Assembly (NCBI GenBank): GCA_040755055.1 | Contig: JBFMBS010000018.1 | Span: forward strand, 1-64,000 | DNA length: 64,000 nucleotides | Reading direction: 5' to 3' | Origin: DYJK01 sp040755055 | GTDB taxonomy: Bacteria > Bacteroidota > Ignavibacteria > Ignavibacteriales > Melioribacteraceae | Shown: piece after piece, positions 46,419 through 54,224 of the stretch | Position numbering within the stretch: the first letter of the stretch is position 1 | Layout of the letters: the number at the start of each line of letters is the position of its first letter | Program-made: the position numbers and the translations under genes | The notes under the pieces: model-generated | Seen by the model: only the letters and a program-made list of their open reading frames with translations | Told to the model about the DNA's origin: nothing | Database searches by the model: none

Positions 46419-47640
46419 GCAATCTTAACTTTTCTTCAATTCTTTGGTAACCTCTATCTAAATGATAAATCCTTAATACTTCTGTTACACCTTCTGCAGC
46501 TAAACCGGCAAGGACAAGACTGGCACTTGCGCGCAGATCTGTTGACATTACTTTTGCACCTTTAAGCGATTTAACACCTCTAACAACTGCACTGTTGTTA
46601 ACAATTTCGATATTTGCTCCTAACCGATTTAATTCCGGTACATAGCTGAACCGATCATAATAAATATTATCAATAATTGTAGAAGTACCATTTGCAAGGC
46701 ACATCAAAGCTGCCCACTGAGCTTGCATATCTGTCGGGAAACCGGGATAAACTGAAGTTACTATATCGATCGACGAAATATTGTCTTCATTAGATAGGGA
46801 TAATATCTTATTATTATAACTTAAATTAACACCGCACAATTCCAGTTTATTTAATATAGCTTCGACATGGTCAATTCTAACGCCTTCCAATTCAATATTA
46901 CTATTTGTAATTGCTGCAGCAACTGCTAATGTACCGACTTCAATTCTATCAGGGATATTCTCTATAACTGTGCCTGATAATTCATCAACCCCTTCTATTT
47001 CTATCGATGTAGTACCAACTCCGTAAATTTTTGCTCCCATCTTCACTAAAAATTCCGATAATTGTATTATCTCAGGTTCGATGGCAGCGTTTACAATTAA
47101 TGTAGATCCTTTGGCTAACACAGCAGCCATCATTGCATTACCGGTTGCACCTACGGAGGAAATATCGAAATTGATTTTAGCCCCATTTAGTTTATTAGAT
47201 TTTGCAATTATATAACCTTCTTCAAGTTCAATTTCAGCGCCTAATTTTTTCATTGCTTCAAGATGGAGATTGATTGGTCTAGGTCCCCATGCACATCCTC
47301 CCGGCAATGACACTTTTGCAAAACCATACTTCGCCAGGAGCGGTCCCAACACATAGACAGAGGCACGCATTTTTTTTACATGTTCGTAAGGGGCAATTTG
47401 ACTAATAATACTCTTAGTATCTAGGATAAGTTTATGATTGATAAATTCTGTGCCAACGCCTAAATTCTGTAAAAGTTTTATCATCGTATAAATATCATTT
47501 ACTTCGGGAGTGTTGTAGATAGTATTTACATCGTTGTTGAGAAGGGTTGCCGGCATTAATGCCAAAGACGAATTTTTTGCACCGCTAACTTTTACTCTGC
47601 CTTTTAATTTTTTACCACCTTTAATAATAAACTTATCCAA
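46378..47640 (-). CDS. murA: UDP-N-acetylglucosamine 1-carboxyvinyltransferase
   Basis: A 420-residue enzyme transferring enolpyruvate from PEP to UDP-GlcNAc, the first committed step of peptidoglycan synthesis. The N-terminal GGKKLKGRVKVSGAKNSSLALMPA (given as KVSGAKNSSLALMPA) carries the catalytic Lys-Asn pair. The PEP loop is LPGGCAWGPRPINLH with the active-site Cys, which is the fosfomycin target, so Cys rather than Asp predicts sensitivity. RADLRASASLVLAGLAA-like and DRGYQRIEEKLRLLGA elements are at the C-terminus. It starts 9 nt after the Ser/Thr kinase gene. Confidence 0.96.
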   Translation of the reverse strand: MDKFIIKGGKKLKGRVKVSGAKNSSLALMPATLLNNDVNTIYNTPEVNDIYTMIKLLQNLGVGTEFINHKLILDTKSIISQIAPYEHVKKMRASVYVLGPLLAKYGFAKVSLPGGCAWGPRPINLHLEAMKKLGAEIELEEGYIIAKSNKLNGAKINFDISSVGATGNAMMAAVLAKGSTLIVNAAIEPEIIQLSEFLVKMGAKIYGVGTTSIEIEGVDELSGTVIENIPDRIEVGTLAVAAAITNSNIELEGVRIDHVEAILNKLELCGVNLSYNNKILSLSNEDNISSIDIVTSVYPGFPTDMQAQWAALMCLANGTSTIIDNIYYDRFSYVPELNRLGANIEIVNNSAVVRGVKSLKGAKVMSTDLRASASLVLAGLAAEGVTEVLRIYHLDRGYQRIEEKLRLLGADIERVQTTEY

Positions 47641-47649
47641 TTATTCCTC

Positions 47650-49554
47650 TTACTGAATTTTAAACATCATCCCATTAACACCCACTAAATACAAGTGTCC
47701 ATCCGGGTTAATATCGATATCATTCATATTAGAATATATTTGTGAATCAACCAAGTCCCAGTTTTCTCCCTTATCCTTTGAAACCATTATTGTACCTTTG
47801 CTTCCGATCAAAACAGCATAATCAGCCGAAATAAATAATACCTTTTGCAAACCACCTATATCAGTGATTTTTGTTTCTTCCCAATGCTGCCCATGATCGG
47901 TAGAACGCAAAATTGTTCCGTCACCGCCAACTATCAATCCATAGCCGGAATCTGTAAAGTCAATCGATTTGAAATAATTATCTTGTGAATGGTTTTCGGT
48001 TCTGCTCCAACTTTCGCCGCCGTTTTTAGTCTCTAAAATCATTCCGTTCCAACCGACTGCAAACCCGTGCTTTGAATCTATAAATGCTAAATCAAAAATT
48101 AAATCTTTAGTATTCGTAATCATTTTTTTCCAGCTATAACCGCCATTTTCCGTTTTTAATATTACACCTTTATTCCCCGTAATGAACCCGGTATTGTCAT
48201 CAATAAATTTAACTTTGAAAAAAGTATATCCACTATATGTTTGGACTAATTTTAATGAATCTAAATTATTATGTCCCATATATATGGTTGAGGAATCACC
48301 TACAACTAATGATGTGCCATTTGTGAGACAATAAATATCACTCAAATTAATTTTTCTGTTAAATTCTTTTTGTTTCCAGGTTAGTCCGCCATCATAGGAT
48401 ACAATCATTAACCCGGAATCGCCAACTGCCGCAGCAAATCTTGCATCTGCAAATGCAACAGAATTTAGATTACCTATTACTTTTGTTTCTACCTTATCAA
48501 TCTTAGAGAATTTAAACTTATTTTCTTCTTTGGAGAACAACGATTGAATGCTGAACTTTTTTAACTGGTCTAATTTATTGCTTGTGATAAGAACATTAAC
48601 CTGTTTATAAACGAAATATGATAACCCGATTAAAAACAATACAAATGCTACAAAAGCAACAGTTGAAATTGTCTTGTATGTAGTAGATCTTTCTTTCGTT
48701 TTCTGGAAATAGCTTGTGTACATCTTCGAAACAAATTTATCAAGATCCTGAACTTCATTAAACATTTCTTCACAAGTGTTATAACGGTCATTTGGATTTT
48801 TTTCTAAAGCTCTCAAAATTACCTTATCAACTTCTTCCGGCACACCGGTTAATTTGGAAGAGATTCTTGGGGGACTTTTTTTCAAATGGCTGTCCATCAC
48901 TTCATATTCACTCTGGTAATCGAATGGCGGTGTGCCTACGATCATTTCATAAACAGTACAGCCAAGAGAATATATATCGCATCTGTTTGTTACATCATCA
49001 CTCTTAATTTGTTCGGGGCTCATATAATACACAGTCCCAATCTTGGAACCGGTTTTTGTCATATTCTTATCAAACAGTGATTTCGAAATTCCGAAATCCA
49101 TTATCTTGGTAATACCTTCCTTATTTAAAATAATGTTGGAAGGTTTGATATCGCGGTGTACAAACCCCTTGGAGTGTGCATAACCAAGTCCTAACAAAGC
49201 TTGTTTGAGAATATAAATAACATCGTATAGATTAAATCTCCCTTGTCTTTGTATAACTTTTTCCAGACTTTCCCCTTCAACGTACTCCATCACTATACCA
49301 AGCAAATCGCCGTATTCTATAAATCCATAAACAGTAACTATATTAGGATGTGAAAGTTTGGCCTGATTTTTTGCTTCTCTCTTAAATCTTTCAATAAATC
49401 TTTCACGATCATATGTTTGAGCATTCAGCAGTTTGATTGCAACGTAACGATCGAGTTTAGTATCGTAAGCTTTGTAAACAATTCCCATTCCTCCCTTACC
49501 TAGAACAGATACAATACGATAGTTATCGATCAGCTTGCCAATAAGATTTTCCAT
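47650..49554 (-). CDS. Ser/Thr protein kinase with extracellular YCF48-like repeats
   Basis: A 634-residue PknB-type kinase from the ATG used here; a TTG nine codons upstream is possible. The kinase domain (about 8-275) is intact: LGKGGMGIVYKA, Lys in VAIKLL, catalytic loop HRDIKPSN, DFG and SPEQ. A single helix (about 300-320) leads to a C-terminal domain of about 300 residues with repeated G(W/Y)…T.NGG..W and GTILRSTDHG-type motifs, a YCF48/sialidase-like beta-propeller that probably senses or binds something outside the membrane. It is upstream of murA by 9 nt, suggesting control of wall synthesis. PASTA repeats, usual in wall-sensing kinases, are absent. Confidence 0.9.
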   Translation of the reverse strand: MENLIGKLIDNYRIVSVLGKGGMGIVYKAYDTKLDRYVAIKLLNAQTYDRERFIERFKREAKNQAKLSHPNIVTVYGFIEYGDLLGIVMEYVEGESLEKVIQRQGRFNLYDVIYILKQALLGLGYAHSKGFVHRDIKPSNIILNKEGITKIMDFGISKSLFDKNMTKTGSKIGTVYYMSPEQIKSDDVTNRCDIYSLGCTVYEMIVGTPPFDYQSEYEVMDSHLKKSPPRISSKLTGVPEEVDKVILRALEKNPNDRYNTCEEMFNEVQDLDKFVSKMYTSYFQKTKERSTTYKTISTVAFVAFVLFLIGLSYFVYKQVNVLITSNKLDQLKKFSIQSLFSKEENKFKFSKIDKVETKVIGNLNSVAFADARFAAAVGDSGLMIVSYDGGLTWKQKEFNRKINLSDIYCLTNGTSLVVGDSSTIYMGHNNLDSLKLVQTYSGYTFFKVKFIDDNTGFITGNKGVILKTENGGYSWKKMITNTKDLIFDLAFIDSKHGFAVGWNGMILETKNGGESWSRTENHSQDNYFKSIDFTDSGYGLIVGGDGTILRSTDHGQHWEETKITDIGGLQKVLFISADYAVLIGSKGTIMVSKDKGENWDLVDSQIYSNMNDIDINPDGHLYLVGVNGMMFKIQ

Positions 49555-49663
49555 AGAATAGTCTAAATTTTTATGAATCAATATAAAAAAATTATTGCCT
49601 AAAATTTTGTCTGTTCAAAAACAAATTAGAAATCTTTGCCTTCACTGAGTATTCATCTCCTTT

Positions 49664-49694
49664 TTTGATATTTCTCAACATTTAACTAATTTTG
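49664..49694 (+). promoter_or_regulatory. Bacteroidetes-type promoter for tRNA-Leu
   Basis: TTTG at 49664-49667, a 19-nt spacer and TAATTTTG at 49687-49694 fit the Bacteroidetes consensus TTTG…TAnnTTTG for the -33 and -7 boxes. Position +1 would be near 49701, just before the mature tRNA start at 49705. Confidence 0.75.
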
Positions 49695-49704
49695 CAAGCC
49701 ATTT

Positions 49705-49787
49705 GCGAAAGTGGCGGAATTGGCAGACGCGCTAGACTTAGGATCTAGTACCCAAAAGGTGTGGGGGTTCGAGTCCCCCCTTTCGCA
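49705..49787 (+). tRNA. tRNA-Leu (UAG)
   Basis: A class II tRNA. The acceptor stem GCGAAAG/CTTTCGC pairs fully, the anticodon stem is CTAGA/TCTAG around the loop CTTAGGA giving anticodon UAG, there is a long variable arm (GTACCCAAAAGGTGT), and the T arm is GGGGG-TTCGAGT-CCCCC. The discriminator is A. The next bases are CAA, so CCA is not encoded and must be added by the cca product. UAG reads CUN leucine codons. Confidence 0.97.
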
Positions 49788-49822
49788 CAAAATTTTATTT
49801 CACTTAATATTATGAGGTATTT

Positions 49823-51118
49823 TTGGAAGTTAAAGTAAACCAGTTATCCGATGCTACTCAAGAAGTAGAAGTTAATTTAACATACAATGAAATCCTACCC
49901 GACATTGAAAAAGCCTATCAAGACGAAAAAAAGAAGATAGAAATTGACGGTTTTAGAAAGGGTAAAGCACCTATTGCTATGATAAAAAAGCTCTATGGTG
50001 AAGCAATTGAATTTCAGGCAAGTGAGAAAATTGCAACGAGCAAATTTTGGGACGTTGTCGATAAAGAAAATCTTAAACCAATCTCTACACCTCAAATAGT
50101 CGATATTGACTTTCAAAAAGGGGAAAAACTTTTTTTCAAAGTTCAGTTTGAAATTAAACCAAAACTTGAACTGAAAAATTATAAAAACCTTGAGATTGAA
50201 AAACCGGTTTTCAAAGTCAAAGATGAAGATATTGAAAAAGAAATTGATTATTTATTAAAACCCTATTATAAATTCGAACCGGCGGAAATTGTTGAGGGCA
50301 GAGAATTCAGAATTACAGTCAATCTTCAAAAATTAGATGACCAGAATTTACCGGTCATCGGTCAGCGAAGCGAGAACATGGTTATCGATCTAAGCGATGA
50401 TAAAGTTAATCCGCAAATTGTTGAGAACGCAAAAGGCAAAAAAGTTGATGAGACTTTTTTATTCACTTTTGTTGATGAACACTACCATGGTGAAGAATTA
50501 CATCGTGAAGAATATAAATATGAATCTCAAATTGTTAAAATTGAAAAATTAATTCCGCCTGAACTAAATGAAGATTTGTTCAAAAAGATATCGAAAGACA
50601 AAGCAAAGACTATGGATGAACTGCGCGATATGTTTAGAAATAACTTTTCAGAATATTATTCAAAACAATCCGAGGAAATATTTACAAACAACCTTCTTAA
50701 CGAAGTTGTAAAAAATAATGATTTCACTCCCCCACCCGGTTATGTTGAATCTGTTCATAAACGATTAATAGAGATTGAGAAAGAAAATGCTAAACGTTAT
50801 AAGATGAAAGATGTTGATGAAAATGCAATAGCCGAATATTACAAACCGCGTGCAGAATGGAATGCCAAATGGCAGATAATTTTAGAGAACCTAGCTGAAA
50901 TAGAAAATATTAAAATTGACGATTCGGAGTTAGAAGAACTTGCAAAACAAGAATCTGAAAAAACCGGTATCTCCGTACAAAAACTTGTAAAGTACTATAA
51001 AGATACTAACCGGTCAGAAGTGCTGCGCGAAGATAAAGTCGTTAATTTTCTAAAGAACAATTCTAAAGCAAAAGAAGTTGACGCAGAAGAAAAAATTAAA
51101 GAGAAAAAAGGAAAGTAA
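49823..51118 (+). CDS. tig: Trigger factor
   Basis: A 431-residue ribosome-associated chaperone and peptidyl-prolyl isomerase that meets nascent chains at the exit tunnel. The N-terminal domain has the ribosome-docking loop GFRKGKAP (about residues 42-49). The central FKBP-type domain (about 155-240) is divergent, starting EGREFRITVNL, and may have reduced isomerase activity. A long helical C-terminal domain with PPPGYVE and charged arms completes it. The start is TTG with GAGGT upstream. clpP follows after 1 nt, a common tig–clpP arrangement. Confidence 0.93.
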   Translation: MEVKVNQLSDATQEVEVNLTYNEILPDIEKAYQDEKKKIEIDGFRKGKAPIAMIKKLYGEAIEFQASEKIATSKFWDVVDKENLKPISTPQIVDIDFQKGEKLFFKVQFEIKPKLELKNYKNLEIEKPVFKVKDEDIEKEIDYLLKPYYKFEPAEIVEGREFRITVNLQKLDDQNLPVIGQRSENMVIDLSDDKVNPQIVENAKGKKVDETFLFTFVDEHYHGEELHREEYKYESQIVKIEKLIPPELNEDLFKKISKDKAKTMDELRDMFRNNFSEYYSKQSEEIFTNNLLNEVVKNNDFTPPPGYVESVHKRLIEIEKENAKRYKMKDVDENAIAEYYKPRAEWNAKWQIILENLAEIENIKIDDSELEELAKQESEKTGISVQKLVKYYKDTNRSEVLREDKVVNFLKNNSKAKEVDAEEKIKEKKGK

Positions 51119-51119
51119 A

Positions 51120-51791
51120 ATGGATAGCAAAATTCGTTCTTATGCAGATTACTTAAACAAGCCAGAAATTTTTAATCAACTCGTACCGTATGTTATTGAA
51201 CAAACCGGGCGCGGCGAAAGAGGAATGGATATTTTTTCTCGACTTTTACGTGAAAGAATAATTTTTTTGGGCACAGCTGTTGACGATCACATTGCGAGTC
51301 TAATTATTGCCCAGTTGTTATTCTTAGAAGCCGAAGATCCCGAAAAAGATATTTATCTATACATAAATTCACCGGGTGGTAGTGTATCTGCCGGTCTTGC
51401 AATTTATGATACAATGAAATATATAAAATCAAAAGTTTCTACAATATGCGTTGGACTAGCTGCGAGTATGGCGGCAGTTCTTTTAGCCGGCGGCGAAGCA
51501 AAAAAACGTTCGTCACTTCCCCACTCTAAAATCATGATACATCAGCCATGGGTAGGCGGTTTACAAGGTCAAACAATAGATATTGAAATTCACGCACGTG
51601 AGATGATCAAGACACGCGATACTATCTACCAAATTTTATCCGAACATACCGGCAAAAGCTACGAGCAAATATTAAAAGACTGCGACCGCGATTATTTCTT
51701 GACCGCAGAAGAAGCAAAAGAATATAAATTGATTGACAATATACTTACTCATAGGGTAACACCTTCCGATAACAATAAAGAAAAGAAATAA
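51120..51791 (+). CDS. clpP: ATP-dependent Clp protease proteolytic subunit
   Basis: A 223-residue serine peptidase forming the tetradecameric core that degrades proteins fed by ClpX or ClpA/C. The oxyanion Gly pair and catalytic Ser are in GLAASMAAVLLAGG, His in KIMIHQPWVGGLQGQ, and Asp in DCDRDYFLTAEEA. The ATG at 51120 is chosen over the longer frame from 51078, which would lie mostly inside tig; it is 1 nt after the tig stop. clpX, the usual next gene, is absent, and an inverted-repeat element follows instead. Confidence 0.97.
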   Translation: MDSKIRSYADYLNKPEIFNQLVPYVIEQTGRGERGMDIFSRLLRERIIFLGTAVDDHIASLIIAQLLFLEAEDPEKDIYLYINSPGGSVSAGLAIYDTMKYIKSKVSTICVGLAASMAAVLLAGGEAKKRSSLPHSKIMIHQPWVGGLQGQTIDIEIHAREMIKTRDTIYQILSEHTGKSYEQILKDCDRDYFLTAEEAKEYKLIDNILTHRVTPSDNNKEKK

Positions 51792-51805
51792 ATATTCCTT
51801 AACAT

Positions 51806-51957
51806 GAGGGTGTCTCAAAAGTATTGATCAAATAAAAAAATCTGCGAAAACCTGACTGCCGTCAGGCAAGTTCAGTTTCAATCAGAGCTTGCCCGCCGTT
51901 TTGTTGGCGGGTTATCAGCGTGCTATTATTTAAAAGAATTACTTTTGAGACACCCTC
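51806..51957. repeat. 152-bp inverted-repeat element, copy A
   Basis: A perfect 18-bp inverted pair, GAGGGTGTCTCAAAAGTA (51806-51823) and TACTTTTGAGACACCCTC (51940-51957), encloses 116 bp. Inside are CCTGAC/GTCAGG and CCCGCC/GGCGGG hairpins. The interior 51880-51927 is nearly identical to 56629-56676 in copy B, while the arms differ in sequence but stay complementary. The element sits immediately after clpP and could act as a terminator hairpin as well as being a MITE-like insertion. It covers the region upstream of the peptidase start. Confidence 0.75.
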
Positions 51958-51988
51958 TTTTGTTCCAAAATTATTAATAGGTGTATTT

Positions 51989-54142
51989 ATGAAACTATCA
52001 AGACTGTTCCTGGTTCTCACTTTAACTTTTTTTAGTAACGTTTTATCACAAGAAAAACTACTTACTGTTGAAGATGTGGTTCTAAATTCATATTCAAAAT
52101 TATTACCCAAAAATCTTAGGCAGTTAAACTGGCTTCCCAACACGGATTCATTTGTTTACGTTGATGGTAATGGCGATAAATCAGTGATTCTGAAATCAAC
52201 TGCAGAAACAAAATTATCCGACACTCTTCTTACACTTATTGAACTGAATAGCCATTTCGAAAAATTAAGTGTAGAAAAGTTGAAAACTTTCCCTTTACTC
52301 TCATGGCAAAATGAAGATAGTTTTAATTTCTGGAATAAAAATATTTACTATTCATATAATTCAAAGTATAAGAAGCTAGATAAAATTTTATCGGTCGATG
52401 ATCAAAATGAAAATTTAACCCTCGCGCCTAACCAGAAGTATGCAGCATTTACAAAATCAAATAATCTATTTTTAAGCATAAACGATAAGACAATTCAAAT
52501 TACAAATGACAGCGATACCAATATCGTTAACGGTCAAGCGGTTCATCGAAATGAATTCGGTATTAATGGCGGTATTTTTTGGTCGCCAAAATCAAACTAT
52601 ATGGCATTCTATCGAATGGATCAAACTATGGTGACCGACTACCCGATTGTTGAAATTCAGTACACACCGGCAAAGTTAAAAAATATCAAGTACCCCATGG
52701 CCGGGCAAACAAGTCATCATGTTACTATTGGTATCTACGAAATTGCGACCGGCAAGACAACATGGCTGCAAACCGGAACTCCGCTTGATCAATATCTAAC
52801 CAATCTATGCTGGTCACCCGATGAAAAATATTTTTTTGTGGCTCATTTGAACAGAGACCAGAACCACATGGAGATGAAAAAATATGATGCAGCTACCGGA
52901 AATTATATTAAGACTTTGTTCGAAGAAAAAGATAATGAATACGTTGAACCGCTCAATCCGCCTATGTTTTTGCCAAATTCCAATAATAAATTTTTGTGGT
53001 TCTCGCAAAGAGATGGATTCAATCATTTATACTTATATGATATTGACGGCAACATGATTAAACAAGTTACCCAAGGAAAATGGGTTGCAACAGATTTTAA
53101 CGGATTCGACAAAGACGGAAAAAATATTTATGTAACAACTACAAAAGATTCTCCGTTGGAAAGGCACGTTTATAAAGTTAACATTGGAACTGGCAAGATG
53201 GTCAAAATCACAAAAGTGCCGGGTACACATAATGTCATGATAAGTTCTAATGACAATTATTTCATTGATTCTTATACAAATATTTCCGTCCCACGAGTTA
53301 TTAATCTTTTGGACAAGAAATATGATGTTATACAAAATTTGTTAACATCAGAGAATCCGTTAGAAGAATACAAAACTGGCCAAACAAAAATCTACAGTAT
53401 TAAAAACGATGATGGTGTTGAACTCTATTGCCGCATGATTTTACCACCTGGTTTCGATGAGACAAAAAAATATCCGGTAATAGTTTATGTATATGGCGGT
53501 CCGCATTCACAAGGTGTTACCAACACTTTTGGTGTAGGACGCTACCATTTGTGGTTTCAAATGATGGCTGAAAAAGGATATATTATTTTTGAGTTGGATA
53601 ATCGAGGTACATCGAACCGTGGAATCGATTTTGAACAAGCTACATTTAGAAAATTAGGGACAGTTGAAGTCGCAGACCAAATGACCGGCGCTAATCATCT
53701 TAAATCACTTCCTTATGTTGATGCAAACAGAATCGGTGTTTACGGCTGGAGTTACGGCGGATTCATGACAACATCTTTGATGCTGCGTACAAACGACGCT
53801 TTCAAAGTAGGCGCATGCGGAGGTGCCGTAATAGATTGGAAATTTTATGAAGTCATGTACACGGAAAGATATATGGATACACCGCAGACTAACCCGGATG
53901 GTTATAAAGAAGCATCATTATTAAATTATGTTGACAATTTGAATGGCAAATTATTGCTGGTACACGGTACATCGGATCCTACGGTAGTTTGGCAAAACAC
54001 ACTTTCGTTTGCGAAAGCGGCTACACAAAAAAATAAACCGCTCGATTATTATCCTTACATTGGACACGGACATGGTGTTGGCGGCAAAGACGCTCTTCAT
54101 CTTTACAACAAGATCACAAACTATTTCATTGACAATCTTTGA
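51989..54142 (+). CDS. Dipeptidyl peptidase IV-like S9 peptidase
   Basis: A 717-residue secreted or periplasmic prolyl-oligopeptidase-family enzyme removing Xaa-Pro dipeptides. The start used here gives a clean signal peptide (KLSRLFLVLTLTFFSNVLSQ); a longer frame from 51920 would run through the repeat element. After an N-terminal beta-propeller (DPPIV_N), the catalytic domain has Ser in GWSYGGFMTT, Asp in GTSDPTV and His in IGHGHG. It also carries the FELDNRGTSNRGIDFE segment typical of S9B. It probably feeds peptide uptake. It lies between two clusters separated by copy A and the pseudokinase gene. Confidence 0.9.
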   Translation: MKLSRLFLVLTLTFFSNVLSQEKLLTVEDVVLNSYSKLLPKNLRQLNWLPNTDSFVYVDGNGDKSVILKSTAETKLSDTLLTLIELNSHFEKLSVEKLKTFPLLSWQNEDSFNFWNKNIYYSYNSKYKKLDKILSVDDQNENLTLAPNQKYAAFTKSNNLFLSINDKTIQITNDSDTNIVNGQAVHRNEFGINGGIFWSPKSNYMAFYRMDQTMVTDYPIVEIQYTPAKLKNIKYPMAGQTSHHVTIGIYEIATGKTTWLQTGTPLDQYLTNLCWSPDEKYFFVAHLNRDQNHMEMKKYDAATGNYIKTLFEEKDNEYVEPLNPPMFLPNSNNKFLWFSQRDGFNHLYLYDIDGNMIKQVTQGKWVATDFNGFDKDGKNIYVTTTKDSPLERHVYKVNIGTGKMVKITKVPGTHNVMISSNDNYFIDSYTNISVPRVINLLDKKYDVIQNLLTSENPLEEYKTGQTKIYSIKNDDGVELYCRMILPPGFDETKKYPVIVYVYGGPHSQGVTNTFGVGRYHLWFQMMAEKGYIIFELDNRGTSNRGIDFEQATFRKLGTVEVADQMTGANHLKSLPYVDANRIGVYGWSYGGFMTTSLMLRTNDAFKVGACGGAVIDWKFYEVMYTERYMDTPQTNPDGYKEASLLNYVDNLNGKLLLVHGTSDPTVVWQNTLSFAKAATQKNKPLDYYPYIGHGHGVGGKDALHLYNKITNYFIDNL

Positions 54143-54224
54143 TTCATAAGTAATTAAATCTTTTGTTTACTGTAGCAAACAAATTGTTTATTTTTAATTT
54201 AAAAATATCTACACGTAATCTTAT

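Noticed and set aside
51078..51119. A 14-residue extension of ClpP
   Set aside because: It is out of frame inside the lysine-rich end of tig; the ATG at 51120 directly after the tig stop fits the family.
51920..51988. An N-terminal extension of the DPP-IV-like peptidase
   Set aside because: It lies within the inverted-repeat element and would bury the signal peptide; the ATG at 51989 gives a clean signal sequence.
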